From: DATDIC01 sp963777625
Lineage (GTDB): Bacteria; Pseudomonadota; Alphaproteobacteria; Acetobacterales; Acetobacteraceae
Length of the DNA stretch: 64,000 nt
Reading direction: 5' to 3'
Assembly: GCA_963777625.1 (NCBI GenBank)
Contig: CAVZRO010000024.1
Span: 108,133 to 172,132, forward strand
Below the pieces are notes generated by a model. The model did not search any database. It was not told the DNA's origin and saw nothing but the letters and a program-made list of their open reading frames with translations. The translations under genes were made by a program, and so were the position numbers. Below are positions 1 to 7,943 of this stretch, in pieces; within the stretch, counting starts at the first letter, position 1, and every line of letters begins with the position of its first letter.

Positions 1-312
1 TCCGCGCGTCATGTGATCGAGCTGGACGAAGCGCTGCGCGACCAGCAGCGGATTATGGTAGGGCAGGGAGGTCACGCCGGAGCCGAGCCGGATGTGCTTC
101 GTGCGTTCGGCCGCGGCGGCGATGACCAGTTCGGGTGAAGCGATCAGTTCCCAGCCGGCGGAATGGTGCTCGCCGATCCAGGCTTCGTCGTAGCCGAGCC
201 AGTCGAGCCACTCCAGCAACTCCACGTCGCGGTTCATCGCCAGCGTCGGGTTCTCGCCCAGGCGGTGGAAGGGTGCGAGGAAGATGCCGAAATTCATGCC
301 GCGATGGGCCAT
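1..312 (-). CDS. LLM-class flavin-dependent oxidoreductase (luciferase-like), N-terminal part
   Basis: The gene starts at an ATG at 312 and runs off the left edge, leaving 104 codons. The visible protein starts MAHRGMNFGIFLAPFH and contains DEAWIGEHHSAGWE and then IRLGSGVTSLPYHNPL, the typical first beta strand and the EHH segment of the bacterial luciferase-like monooxygenase fold. Members use reduced FMN or F420 to oxidise a small organic substrate. A second possible start (MNFGIF) lies at 297. The substrate cannot be told from this part. It is divergent from the SDR at 412. Confidence 0.85.
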   Translation of the reverse strand, partial: MAHRGMNFGIFLAPFHRLGENPTLAMNRDVELLEWLDWLGYDEAWIGEHHSAGWELIASPELVIAAAAERTKHIRLGSGVTSLPYHNPLLVAQRFVQLDHMTRG

Positions 313-411
313 GCCGGGGGGCTCCTGTGTTTCGGCCATCGTGCTACGGTCGCGGTCGATCGCCAAGCCGCGGGCCGGCATGGCAGGCATTAGTGACGGG
401 GGAGGGGGACG

Positions 412-1164
412 ATGCGGCTGGCCGGCAAGGTGGCGATCGTTTCAGGTGCGGCGTCCGGCATGGGAGCGGCCACAGCGCGGCGATTTGCCGGCGAGGGTGC
501 GAAGGTCGTGCTGGGCGATCTGCTGGACGATGAAGGCGAGCAGGCGACAGAGACGATCCGTGCCGCCGGGGGCGAGGCGCTGTTCATGCACCTGGATGTC
601 GCCGATGAGGCGAACTGGCAGGCGGTGGTGGATGCCGCGGTGGCGCGGTATGGGCGGCTGGATGTCGCGGTCAACAATGCCGGGATCAGCGGCAGCGCGG
701 TGAACGATACGATGGAAACCGAGGCGTGGCACCGGCTGATGTCGGTCAATGCGACCGGCGTGTTTCTCGGCATGAAGTTCGAAATTCCGGCGATGCGCAA
801 GGCGGGCGGCGGATCGATTGTCAATATCTCGTCGATTTCAGGGAATGTGGGGCAGACCAACATCCATCTCGGCTACAACGCATCGAAGGGTGCGGTGCGG
901 ATCATGACCAAGGCCGCCGCGGTGCAGTTCGGCCCGGAGGGGATCCGGGTGAACTCGATCCATCCGGGATTGATGCCGCCGATGCGTACCTCCGGCGCCA
1001 CCGCCGACCCGGTGCTGCGGCAGCGCTGGCTGCGCCGCGTGCCGCTGGGCCGGTTCGGGGAGGTGGATGACGTGGCCAATGTGGCGCTGTTCCTGGCGTC
1101 CGAGGAGTCGTCCTACATGACGGGCAGCGAGTTGCATGTGGATGGCGGCTACCTGGCCGGTTAG
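412..1164 (+). CDS. SDR family NAD(P)-dependent oxidoreductase
   Basis: A 250-residue classical short-chain dehydrogenase. The N-terminal dinucleotide-binding motif GAASGMGAAT follows the first strand, NNAG lies near residue 89, a catalytic Ser sits in the NISSIS segment and the YxxxK pair is in YNASK. The start at 412 is preceded by a strong G/A-rich ribosome binding site (gggggagg). The C-terminal SELHVDGGYLAG is the usual SDR ending. The gene lies 12 bp upstream of a PhyH-family dioxygenase, so the two are probably co-transcribed and may act on the same alcohol or acyl substrate. Substrate unknown. Confidence 0.92.
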   Translation: MRLAGKVAIVSGAASGMGAATARRFAGEGAKVVLGDLLDDEGEQATETIRAAGGEALFMHLDVADEANWQAVVDAAVARYGRLDVAVNNAGISGSAVNDTMETEAWHRLMSVNATGVFLGMKFEIPAMRKAGGGSIVNISSISGNVGQTNIHLGYNASKGAVRIMTKAAAVQFGPEGIRVNSIHPGLMPPMRTSGATADPVLRQRWLRRVPLGRFGEVDDVANVALFLASEESSYMTGSELHVDGGYLAG

Positions 1165-1176
1165 GGAGACAGAACG

Positions 1177-1977
1177 ATGCGGCTGACGAACCATCACCTC
1201 CAGCAATTCGAAACCGAAGGTTGGCTGTTTCTGTCGGACCTGTTCTCGGGGGAGGAAATCGCGGCGCTGCGCGACGAGGCGGAGGCGATCTTCCATCAGA
1301 CGCGCCAGGAGATCTGGCGTGAGAAATCCGGCGCTCCGCGCACGGCCTTCGCCGCTCATACCTATAACGAATCGTTCCGGCTGCTTGGTGCGCATCCCAG
1401 GCTGATCCGGCCGGTGGAGCAGGTGTTCGGCGAGCAGGTCTACATGCACCAGTTCAAGATCAACGCGAAGGCGGCGTTCGATGGCGAGGTGTGGCAATGG
1501 CACCAGGATTACGGCACCTGGGCGCGCGACGACGGGATGCCGGAGCCGCGGGCGATGAACATCTCGGTGTTCCTCGATGAGGTGATGCCGATCAACGGCC
1601 CGCTGATGCTGGTGCCGCGCAGCCATCGGCATGGCACGCTGCCGGCTGGGCACGATACGTCGACCACGTCCTATCCGCTGTGGACGCTGGACCATGCGAC
1701 CGTGCAGCGCCTGGTGGATGAAGGCGGCATTGTCAGCCCCACCGGGAAGCCGGGCGGGGTGCTGATGTTCCACGGCAACCTGGTGCACGGATCGGCTGGG
1801 AACATCACCCCTTATCCGCGCAAGATCGTCTATCTGACGCTGAACGCGGTTTCCAACTACATCCGCACACCGACTCGTGCGGACTGGATCGCGCATCGCG
1901 ATTTTGCCCCGATCGAGCCGGTGGCGGACGATGCGTTGCTGGAGCATGCGCGCCGGTTCAAGGCGGCGGCGGAGTAG
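1177..1977 (+). CDS. Phytanoyl-CoA dioxygenase (PhyH) family protein
   Basis: A 266-residue Fe(II)/2-oxoglutarate-dependent oxygenase-like protein. The segment WHQDYGTWARDDG supplies the HxD pair of the 2-His-1-carboxylate facial triad, and HGNLVHGSAGN near residue 205 supplies the distal histidine. The following NITPYPRKIVYLTLN resembles the 2-oxoglutarate-binding end of the PhyH fold. It follows the SDR by 12 bp with gggagac as ribosome binding site. Known family members hydroxylate lipids, ectoine precursors or halogenated metabolites; the natural substrate here is not inferable. Confidence 0.9.
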   Translation: MRLTNHHLQQFETEGWLFLSDLFSGEEIAALRDEAEAIFHQTRQEIWREKSGAPRTAFAAHTYNESFRLLGAHPRLIRPVEQVFGEQVYMHQFKINAKAAFDGEVWQWHQDYGTWARDDGMPEPRAMNISVFLDEVMPINGPLMLVPRSHRHGTLPAGHDTSTTSYPLWTLDHATVQRLVDEGGIVSPTGKPGGVLMFHGNLVHGSAGNITPYPRKIVYLTLNAVSNYIRTPTRADWIAHRDFAPIEPVADDALLEHARRFKAAAE

Positions 1978-2021
1978 GCGAGGGGCTTTAAGCCTGGAAC
2001 GCCGGTCCCAATTTACCGGCG

Positions 2022-2318
2022 ATGAAACAAGCAAGTTCGAGCGTGTGGCCGTGGTTCAGCCTGGGTTGGCAAAGTGCCAGGCTCGGTTGGGAGATGCAGC
2101 AGGTGGTGGCGCTGCGGTTGGCCAGGATCGCCGGGGGAGGGGCATCGGCGCAGCGGGAGGCGGCGTTGATGGTCACCGAGAAGATCGGGGCGCTGGCTGA
2201 AGCTCAGGCGCTGATGCTGCATGCGTGCAGTACCGGCAATGTCGACCGGGCGAGCAAGCGGTTGCTGGCGTTGTATAGCCGGCGGGTGAAGGCGAACCGG
2301 CGGCGGCTGAGCCGGTGA
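2022..2318 (+). CDS. Small helical protein of unknown function
   Basis: A 98-residue protein starting MKQASSSVWPWFSLGW, followed by a long amphipathic helical stretch (AREAALMVTEK-like alternation) and a basic C-terminus (SRRVKANRRRLSR). No family can be named with confidence; size, charge and helicity are reminiscent of small phasin-like or polyhydroxyalkanoate-granule proteins, but that is only a suggestion. It sits between the PhyH gene and the rplU promoter, its stop lying 19 bp before the -35 box. The opposite strand is also open here, but this frame has the more protein-like composition. Confidence 0.55.
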   Translation: MKQASSSVWPWFSLGWQSARLGWEMQQVVALRLARIAGGGASAQREAALMVTEKIGALAEAQALMLHACSTGNVDRASKRLLALYSRRVKANRRRLSR

Positions 2319-2336
2319 CATATCGCCTGGCGTGAT

Positions 2337-2364
2337 TTGACAGTCTCCGAACGCGCGCTATAAC
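2337..2364 (+). promoter_or_regulatory. Sigma70-type promoter of the rplU-rpmA operon
   Basis: A perfect -35 hexamer ttgaca (2337-2342) is separated by 16 bp from a near-consensus -10 tataac (2359-2364). Transcription would start near 2371, leaving a leader of about 55 nt before the rplU ATG at 2427. It is the best sigma70 match noticed in the window, as expected for a ribosomal protein operon. Confidence 0.75.
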
Positions 2365-2426
2365 CCGCGCCTTCCGGCCGGCGCCGCACAGGTGTCCGGG
2401 CGCGACCTATTGGCAAGGCGGTACCG

Positions 2427-2900
2427 ATGTTCGCAGTCATCCGCACCGGCGGAAAACAATACCGAGTTACGCCGAATGCGGTGCTGAAGGTGGAAAAGCT
2501 CGTGGCGGAGCCGGGCACGACCATCACCTTCACCGACGTGCTGGCGGTCGGCGATGCCGGCGCGATGACGCTGGGGGCGCCCGTGGTGGCCGGGGCGTCG
2601 GTGACGGCGACGGTGGTGGCGCAGGACCGGCTGGACAAGATCATCGTGTTCAAGAAGCGTCGGCGGCAGAACAGCCGCCGCAAGAACGGACATCGCCAGC
2701 ATGTTACGGTGCTGCGCGTGGCGGATATCAGCGGCGTGCCGGGTGCTGTGAGTGCGGACGCCGAGACGGCCGACGAATCGGGCGCTGTGGCCGCGGAGAC
2801 TGTTTCGGTCGCCGACCAGACGCCGACCGAGGCCGAGCCCGCGCCGAGCGGCGAGACCGCCGACGAGGCCGGGGCGGCGCCGACCGAAGGAGCGAACTGA
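2427..2900 (+). CDS. rplU: 50S ribosomal protein L21 (bL21) with extended acidic tail
   Basis: Ribosomal protein bL21, a 23S rRNA-binding component of the large subunit. The conserved start MFAVIRTGGKQYRV and the RNA-binding KKRRRQNSRRKNGHRQH block are intact. At 157 residues it is about 50 longer than the usual 100-105; the excess is an Ala/Glu/Asp-rich, low-complexity C-terminal tail from about residue 101. Similar tails occur in other Rhodospirillales L21 proteins. It is the first gene of the rplU-rpmA unit and rpmA starts 1 bp after its stop. Confidence 0.97.
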   Translation: MFAVIRTGGKQYRVTPNAVLKVEKLVAEPGTTITFTDVLAVGDAGAMTLGAPVVAGASVTATVVAQDRLDKIIVFKKRRRQNSRRKNGHRQHVTVLRVADISGVPGAVSADAETADESGAVAAETVSVADQTPTEAEPAPSGETADEAGAAPTEGAN

Positions 2901-2901
2901 C

Positions 2902-3171
2902 ATGGCACACAAGAAAGCCGGCGGCTCTTCGCGCAATGGGCGCGACACGGAAGGGCGGCGGCTCGGCATCAAGAAGTTCGGCGGTGAGGCCGTCGTGGCC
3001 GGCAACATCATCCTCCGGCAGCGTGGTACCAAATGGAAGCCGGGCCAGAATGTCGGGCTGGGGCGCGATCATACGATTTTTGCGTTGATCGACGGAAATG
3101 TGGAGTTCGCCCGCAAGGCGGAGGGGCGGGTGCATGTTTCCGTGCGACCGCTGCCGGCCGCGGCTGAGTAA
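2902..3171 (+). CDS. rpmA: 50S ribosomal protein L27 (bL27)
   Basis: Ribosomal protein bL27, whose N-terminus reaches the peptidyl transferase centre. The 89-residue protein starts MAHKKAGGSSRNGRDTEGRR and contains the conserved GGEAVVAGNIILRQRGTK and GLGRDHTIFAL segments. The ATG at 2902 follows the rplU stop directly with gaaggagcgaac as ribosome binding site. An in-frame upstream extension is open but lies inside rplU and is not used. Length is normal for the family. Confidence 0.97.
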   Translation: MAHKKAGGSSRNGRDTEGRRLGIKKFGGEAVVAGNIILRQRGTKWKPGQNVGLGRDHTIFALIDGNVEFARKAEGRVHVSVRPLPAAAE

Positions 3172-3426
3172 GACCAGGGGCTCTGCCCCTGGACCCCGCC
3201 AGAGGGCGCTGCCCTCTGGGCTCCCGCCAAGGGCATTGCCCTTGGGACCCTTCACTTGGGTTGGGTGTGGGGGTGGGTGCCTACACGTCCCTCACCAACA
3301 GCACCGTAGGCACCCACCCCCACACCCAACCAAAACGGATGGATTGCAAAGGCACAGCCTTTGCCGGGGTGCAGGGGCAGGGCCCCTGCCGGGGTTCGGG
3401 GCGGCGCCCCGACCTTCGCACCGGTC
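3172..3426 (+). repeat. Hairpin-rich intergenic region with a 26-bp perfect inverted repeat
   Basis: The rpmA-obgE gap is packed with short palindromes. Three compact GC hairpins (ggggctctgcccc, agagggcgctgccctct, aagggcattgccctt) lie at about 3177-3250. They are followed by a perfect 26-bp inverted repeat (arms 3259-3284 and 3306-3331, loop 3285-3305), then two further hairpins (aaaggcacagccttt; caggggcagggcccctg) and ggggcggcgcccc just before obgE. No coding potential is convincing. The block may attenuate or terminate transcription between the ribosomal genes and obgE, or be a repeat insertion. Confidence 0.8.
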
Positions 3427-4437
3427 ATGAAATTCCTTGATCAGGCCAAGATCTATCTTCGTTCGGGTGACGGCGGCGATGGCGTGGTCGCGTTCCGGCG
3501 CGAGAAGTTCATCGAGTTCGGCGGCCCGGATGGCGGCAACGGCGGCAAGGGCGGCGATATCGTGTTCCAGGCGGTATCCAACCTGAACACATTGCTCGAT
3601 TTCCGCTACACCCAGCATTTCCGGGCCAAAAAGGGCGGCAACGGAGCCGGCTCCGACCGCACGGGCGCCAACGCGCCCGACGTGACCATCAACGTGCCGC
3701 TCGGCACCCAGATCATGGATGACGACCGCGAGACCTTGCTGGCCGACCTGATCGCCCCAGGCCAGCGCGTGACATTGCTGCGCGGCGGCGACGGCGGGTT
3801 CGGCAACACCCACTTCAAGTCATCGACCAATCGGGCGCCGCGGCGGGCCGATAAAGGCTGGCCCGGACAGGAGCGCTGGGTCTGGCTGCGGCTGAAGCTG
3901 ATCGCGGATGCCGGGCTGGTGGGATTGCCGAATGCCGGCAAGTCCACACTGCTCGCCGCCGTCTCCGCGGCACGGCCGAAGATCGCGGATTATCCGTTCA
4001 CCACACTTGTCCCGCAGCTCGGGGTGGTGCGTCTTTCGGCGATGGAGGAGTTCGTCCTCGCTGACATTCCGGGTCTGATCGAAGGCGCGCACGAAGGGGT
4101 GGGCCTGGGCGACCGGTTCCTGGGCCATGTGGAGCGCTGCGCCGTCCTGCTGCATCTGATTGACGGCGCGGCCGGCGACGTGGTGCGCGCCTGGCGTACG
4201 GTGCGCGCGGAACTGGCGGCTTATGGCGGCGGACTGGCCGGCAAACCGGAATTGATTGGGCTGAACAAGACCGATGCGATGACGCCGCGCGAGGCCGCTG
4301 CTCGGCGCTCGGCGCTCGCGCGCGCCTCCGGCGAGCGCGTGATGCTGCTGTCCGGCGCCACCAGCCAGGGCGTGCCGGAGCTGTTGCGTGCGCTGGCCGA
4401 CATGATCGCCGCGGCGCGGCGGGATAACGCCGCATGA
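3427..4437 (+). CDS. obgE: GTPase Obg/CgtA, ribosome assembly GTPase
   Basis: Obg family GTPase that acts late in 50S subunit assembly. The protein starts MKFLDQAKIYLRSGDGGDG, the glycine-rich Obg fold, with GGNGGKGGDIVF and KKGGNGAGSDR following. The G domain has GLPNAGKST (G1), DYPFTTLVPQLG (switch region), DIPGLIEGAHEG (G3) and NKTD (G4). The length of 336 residues is normal; the start at 3427 is chosen over upstream in-frame codons because the Obg fold begins there. Its stop overlaps the proB start by 4 bp (ATGA), showing translational coupling. Confidence 0.96.
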   Translation: MKFLDQAKIYLRSGDGGDGVVAFRREKFIEFGGPDGGNGGKGGDIVFQAVSNLNTLLDFRYTQHFRAKKGGNGAGSDRTGANAPDVTINVPLGTQIMDDDRETLLADLIAPGQRVTLLRGGDGGFGNTHFKSSTNRAPRRADKGWPGQERWVWLRLKLIADAGLVGLPNAGKSTLLAAVSAARPKIADYPFTTLVPQLGVVRLSAMEEFVLADIPGLIEGAHEGVGLGDRFLGHVERCAVLLHLIDGAAGDVVRAWRTVRAELAAYGGGLAGKPELIGLNKTDAMTPREAAARRSALARASGERVMLLSGATSQGVPELLRALADMIAAARRDNAA

Positions 4438-5555
4438 GCCCGCTGCCGCATGTCGGGACGGCGCGGCGGCTGGTGGTGAAGATCGGCAGCGCGCTGGTGG
4501 TGGATGCGGAGCAGGCGGCGCCCCGGCGTTCCTGGCTGTCGGGGATCGCCGCCGATATTGCCATGCTGCGCGAACGCGGCGCCGACGTGATCGTGGTGTC
4601 TTCAGGGGCGATTGCGCTGGCTCGCGAGGCGCTGGGGCTGCACGCGCGGCGGTTGCGGCTGGAGGAACAGCAGGCGGCCGCCGCGGTGGGGCAGATCCGG
4701 CTGGCGCAGGCCTGGACCGAGGCATTGTCGGCCACCGGTCTGACCGCCGCCCAGCTTCTGCTGACCCTGGAGGATACCGAGGATCGCCGCCGGTATCTGA
4801 ACGCGCGCGCCACGTTGAACACGTTGCTGGGCCTTGGCTGCATCCCGGTGATCAACGAGAACGACACCATCGCCACGGCGGAGATCAGGTTCGGCGACAA
4901 CGATCGGCTGGCGGCCCGCGTGGCGGAGATGATCGAGGCCGATCAGCTTGTGCTGCTGTCCGACATCGACGGGCTCTATACGGCCGATCCGCGGCGCGAT
5001 GGGGAAGCCCGGCATATTCCGATGGTGGCGGCGCTGACGCCGGAGATCGAGGCGATGGGGGGCGAGCCACCGCCGGGTTATTCGTCCGGCGGGATGCGCA
5101 CCAAGCTGGCGGCGGCGCGGATCGCCACTCAGGCTGGCTGCGCGATGGCGATCGCCTATGGTCACGCCGATCGCCCGCTGCGGGCGCTGCAGCAAGACGC
5201 GCGCTGCACCTGGTTCCTGCCGGCGCCGGAGGGACGCTCGGCGCGCAAGCGGTGGATTGCCGGCAGCCTGGCACCGCTGGGGGTGGTGGTGGTGGATGCC
5301 GGGGCGGCGCGGGCCTTGTCGAAAGGCCGGTCTCTGCTGCCGGCGGGGGTGCGGACGATCGAGGGCGCGTTCGAACGGGGCGATCCGGTGGTGGTGCGCG
5401 GGATTGACGGGGTGCCGCTGGCACGCGGGCTGTCGGCCTATGCCAGCGAGGACGCAACGCGCATTGCCGGGCACCGGTCGGACGAGATCGAGACGATCCT
5501 GGGATGGCGCGGACGCGATGAGATGATCCACCGGGACGATCTGGTATTGCTGTGA
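4434..5555 (+). CDS. proB: Glutamate 5-kinase with PUA domain
   Basis: First enzyme of proline synthesis: ATP-dependent phosphorylation of glutamate. The amino-acid kinase domain begins RLVVKIGSALVVD and contains VVSSGAIALA, NENDTIAT and FGDNDRLAARVA, with SDIDGLYTADP in the nucleotide region and GGMRTKLAAARIA after it. A PUA domain occupies roughly residues 285-365. At 373 residues it has the usual PUA-containing length. It overlaps obgE by 4 bp; the proA partner follows after a 495-bp repeat-filled gap. Confidence 0.96.
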   Translation: MSPLPHVGTARRLVVKIGSALVVDAEQAAPRRSWLSGIAADIAMLRERGADVIVVSSGAIALAREALGLHARRLRLEEQQAAAAVGQIRLAQAWTEALSATGLTAAQLLLTLEDTEDRRRYLNARATLNTLLGLGCIPVINENDTIATAEIRFGDNDRLAARVAEMIEADQLVLLSDIDGLYTADPRRDGEARHIPMVAALTPEIEAMGGEPPPGYSSGGMRTKLAAARIATQAGCAMAIAYGHADRPLRALQQDARCTWFLPAPEGRSARKRWIAGSLAPLGVVVVDAGAARALSKGRSLLPAGVRTIEGAFERGDPVVVRGIDGVPLARGLSAYASEDATRIAGHRSDEIETILGWRGRDEMIHRDDLVLL

Positions 5556-5585
5556 TCGCGAAGCGGATTCGTTCGATACGTGACT

Positions 5586-5960
5586 AGATGATAGCAGACC
5601 GGATTGAGGGTGACCTTTGTTCGTTATTTCTGCGGTAGGTGGGAATCCAGACAGACCCTCGGAGGTACCGGGGCTCTCGCGTGGATTCCTTGAGTTCACA
5701 CACCAAGTGCAACACCCCTGGAACCGCGGAAGATGGCCCTTTTCCTGGGGTGGAAGCGGTGCTGTGGATAAGTGGCCGTGCGAAGCGGCTTGCAGCGTCC
5801 CCGTTCCACGGAGCCACTTATCCACGGCAGAAAGCCCCGTCAGAGGGTGTTGCACTTCGAACGTGAGTCCACCTTCCCGCTTTCGCGGGAATGACGGATT
5901 GATCGCGGGAATGACGGATTGATCGCGGGAATGACGGATTGATCGCGGGAATGACGATAG
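5586..5960 (+). repeat. Composite palindromic (REP-like) element with nested insertion and tandem array
   Basis: This proB-proA gap has no gene. Its left part (agcagaccggattgaggg, then gggaatccagac and gaccctcgga) and its right part (cccgctttcgcgggaatgac) match the two ends of the about 150-bp palindrome also seen at 26515 and 33770. A 153-bp insert (5705-5857) separates them. The right end has expanded into a tandem array at about 5885-5955 with unit gatcgcgggaatgacggatt (20 bp, more than three copies, the last imperfect). Confidence 0.75.
5705..5857. mobile_element. MITE-like 153-bp insertion with nested inverted repeats and DnaA-box sequences
   Basis: Bounded by perfect 13-bp inverted repeats aagtgcaacaccc (5705-5717) and gggtgttgcactt (5845-5857). 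Inside lies a second perfect 13-bp inverted repeat, gtggataagtggc (5764-5776) and gccacttatccac (5813-5825). The left inner arm contains a perfect consensus DnaA box in reverse orientation (tgtggataa, 5763-5771); the right arm has a one-mismatch box (ttatccacg, 5818-5826). It has no coding capacity and is small enough for a non-autonomous element mobilised by an unseen transposase. No target duplication is recognisable. Confidence 0.55.
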
Positions 5961-6050
5961 GTGCGCGCACGGCGGGTTGACGAAAATCGCCGAGGAGGCC
6001 CTGGAAAGGTCGGCGGTGGAGCGGCACACTGCGAGCAAAGGACAGTTGCC

Positions 6051-7318
6051 ATGCATATCGACACCGAGGCTACCCGGCATCTGCAAGGCGCGGCGCAGGC
6101 GGCCCGTGCCGCATCGCGCCAGCTCGCCCGCAGCAGCGCGGAGCAGCGCGACGCCGGCCTGAAGGAGATGGCGCGGGCGCTACGCGCCGGGGCTGCCGAT
6201 ATCCTCGCGGCCAATGCAGCCGATATTGCCGGCTCTGCCGGCTCTGCCGGCACTGCCGCGTTCCGCGACCGGCTGGCGCTGAACTCCGCGCGGCTCGAGG
6301 CGATGGCGGGGGACTCGAATCGATTGCTGCGCTGCCCGATCCGCTCGGCCGCACGCTGGCGGAATGGACGCGGCCGAACGGATTGCTCATCCGGCGGATC
6401 GCCACACCGATCGGCGTGATCGGCATGATCTATGAAAGCCGTCCGAATGTCGGCGCCGATGCCGCCGGGCTGTGCCTGAAGTCGGGGAACGCGGTCATCC
6501 TGCGTGGCGGCTCCGAAAGCCAGCGCAGCGCCGTTGCCATCAACGACGCGCTCACCCGAGGCTTGCGCGCGGCAAATCTGCCGGAGGCATCGGTGCAGAT
6601 CGCGCCCAGCGCGGACCGCGCCTATGTCGCGGCGATGCTGGCTGGCTCGGGGCTGCTCGACCTGATCATTCCGCGCGGCGGCAAGTCGCTGGTGGAACGA
6701 GTCCAGCGCGAGGCGCGGGTGCCTGTGCTGGCGCACGCCGAGGGGCTTTGCCACACCTATGTTCATGCCGCCGCGGATCCGGCGATGGCGCGGGCGATCG
6801 TCGCCAACGCGAAGATGCGCCGCACCGGTATCTGCGGTGCCACCGAGACGCTGTTGATCGATGCGGCCGTGGCCCCCGGTCTGCTGCCGCCGCTGGTGGC
6901 CGACCTGCGTGCGCTGGGCTGCGATTTCCGCGCCGATGTCGCGGCGCGGGCGATCGTGCCCGCACTTCCGGCCGCGACCGAGAGCGACTTCGACACGGAA
7001 TGGCTGGACGCGGTGCTGTCGATTGCCGTGGTGGATGGTGTCGAATTGGCGCTGGCGCATATTGCCCGCCATGGGAGTTCGCACACTGATGCCATCATCA
7101 CCGAAGACGCCGCCGCCGCGGAGCAGTTCCTGCACGGATTGGACAGCGCGGTCGCGCTCTGGAACGCCTCCACGCAGTTCTGCGATGGTGGGGAATTCGG
7201 GTTCGGCGCCGAGATCGGCATCGCCACCGGCCGCGTTCATGCGCGCGGGCCGGTCGCGCTGGAGCAACTGACCATTTATCGCTATCTCGTCGTGGGAACC
7301 GGGCAGGTGCGACCCTGA
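6051..7318 (+). pseudogene. proA: Glutamate-5-semialdehyde dehydrogenase (gamma-glutamyl phosphate reductase), frameshifted
   Basis: Second enzyme of proline synthesis, reducing gamma-glutamyl phosphate with NADPH. The N-terminal part starts at ATG 6051 (aaaggacag ribosome binding site) and reads HIDTEATRHLQGAAQAARAA. The frame is lost near residue 87, and the rest (LPDPLGRTLAEW, IYESRPNVGADA, GNAVILRGGSES, MRRTGICGATETLL with the catalytic Cys, FGFGAEIGIAT) continues one frame away to 7318. One base appears to be missing in or next to the G-run at 6308-6312. Restoring it gives 422 residues, the normal length. Loss should cause proline auxotrophy unless a paralogue exists, so a sequencing indel is likely. 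Confidence 0.85.
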
Positions 7319-7356
7319 CGGCTGACCCTCTGCCGCGCTTCGGCGATCGCAGGCGG

Positions 7357-7929
7357 ATGCGCGTCGGGCTGCTGGGGGGATCGTTCAATCCGGCGCATGC
7401 CGGCCATCGGCAGGTTGCCCAACTGGCGCTGCGGCGGCTCCGGCTGGATCAGGTGTGGCTGCTGGTTTCACCCGGCAATGTGCTGAAGCCGCGAAAAGGA
7501 ATGGCGTCGCTGAGGGATCGGCTGGCATCCTCGCGCGTTCTCGCCGACAACAGGCGTATCGTGGCGACCGGAATTGAAAACACATGGCGCACCCGCTACA
7601 GCATCGATACGATGCGCCGGCTGCGGCAACACTTTCCACGCGTGGAGTTCGTTTGGGTGATGGGAGCCGACATTCTCGAAGAACTGCCGCGCTGGCGGTG
7701 TTGGGTGAAATTTGCCTCGTTGGTTCCGATCGCCGTGGTGCCACGGCCCGGCTACACGCTGCGGGCGCTGTCCGGCAGGGCGGCGCGGCGCCTGCATGGG
7801 GCTCGCCGGGCGGATCATGCGGCGGCGCTGCTGGCGCGACTTACGCCGCCAGCCTGGACGTTTTTGACGACGCGGCAGAGCGCCGCGTCAGCCAGCGCCA
7901 TTCGTGCCGGTAAAGGAGCGGTGTCATAG
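7357..7929 (+). CDS. nadD: Nicotinate-nucleotide adenylyltransferase
   Basis: Transfers AMP from ATP to nicotinate mononucleotide in NAD synthesis. The start MRVGLLGGSFNPAHAGH contains the GGSFNPxHxGH nucleotidyltransferase signature. W-rich substrate-binding segments (RYSIDTMRRLR, FVWVMGADIL) follow, and a C-terminal SASAIR matches the conserved ISSTxIR region. At 190 residues it has typical length. It lies between proA and rsfS, the usual alphaproteobacterial order; spacing to rsfS is 14 bp. Confidence 0.94.
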   Translation: MRVGLLGGSFNPAHAGHRQVAQLALRRLRLDQVWLLVSPGNVLKPRKGMASLRDRLASSRVLADNRRIVATGIENTWRTRYSIDTMRRLRQHFPRVEFVWVMGADILEELPRWRCWVKFASLVPIAVVPRPGYTLRALSGRAARRLHGARRADHAAALLARLTPPAWTFLTTRQSAASASAIRAGKGAVS

Positions 7930-7943
7930 CCAAGGTTCCGACG

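Noticed and set aside
5763..5826. DnaA boxes as a replication origin
   Set aside because: Only two boxes, no AT-rich unwinding region and no dnaA, dnaN or parA neighbours; the boxes are arms of a palindromic insert.
5885..5955. Short regularly spaced repeats that could suggest a CRISPR array
   Set aside because: The units are contiguous 20-bp tandem copies with no spacers, and no cas genes are nearby. The array at 18467-18543 was rejected for the same reason.
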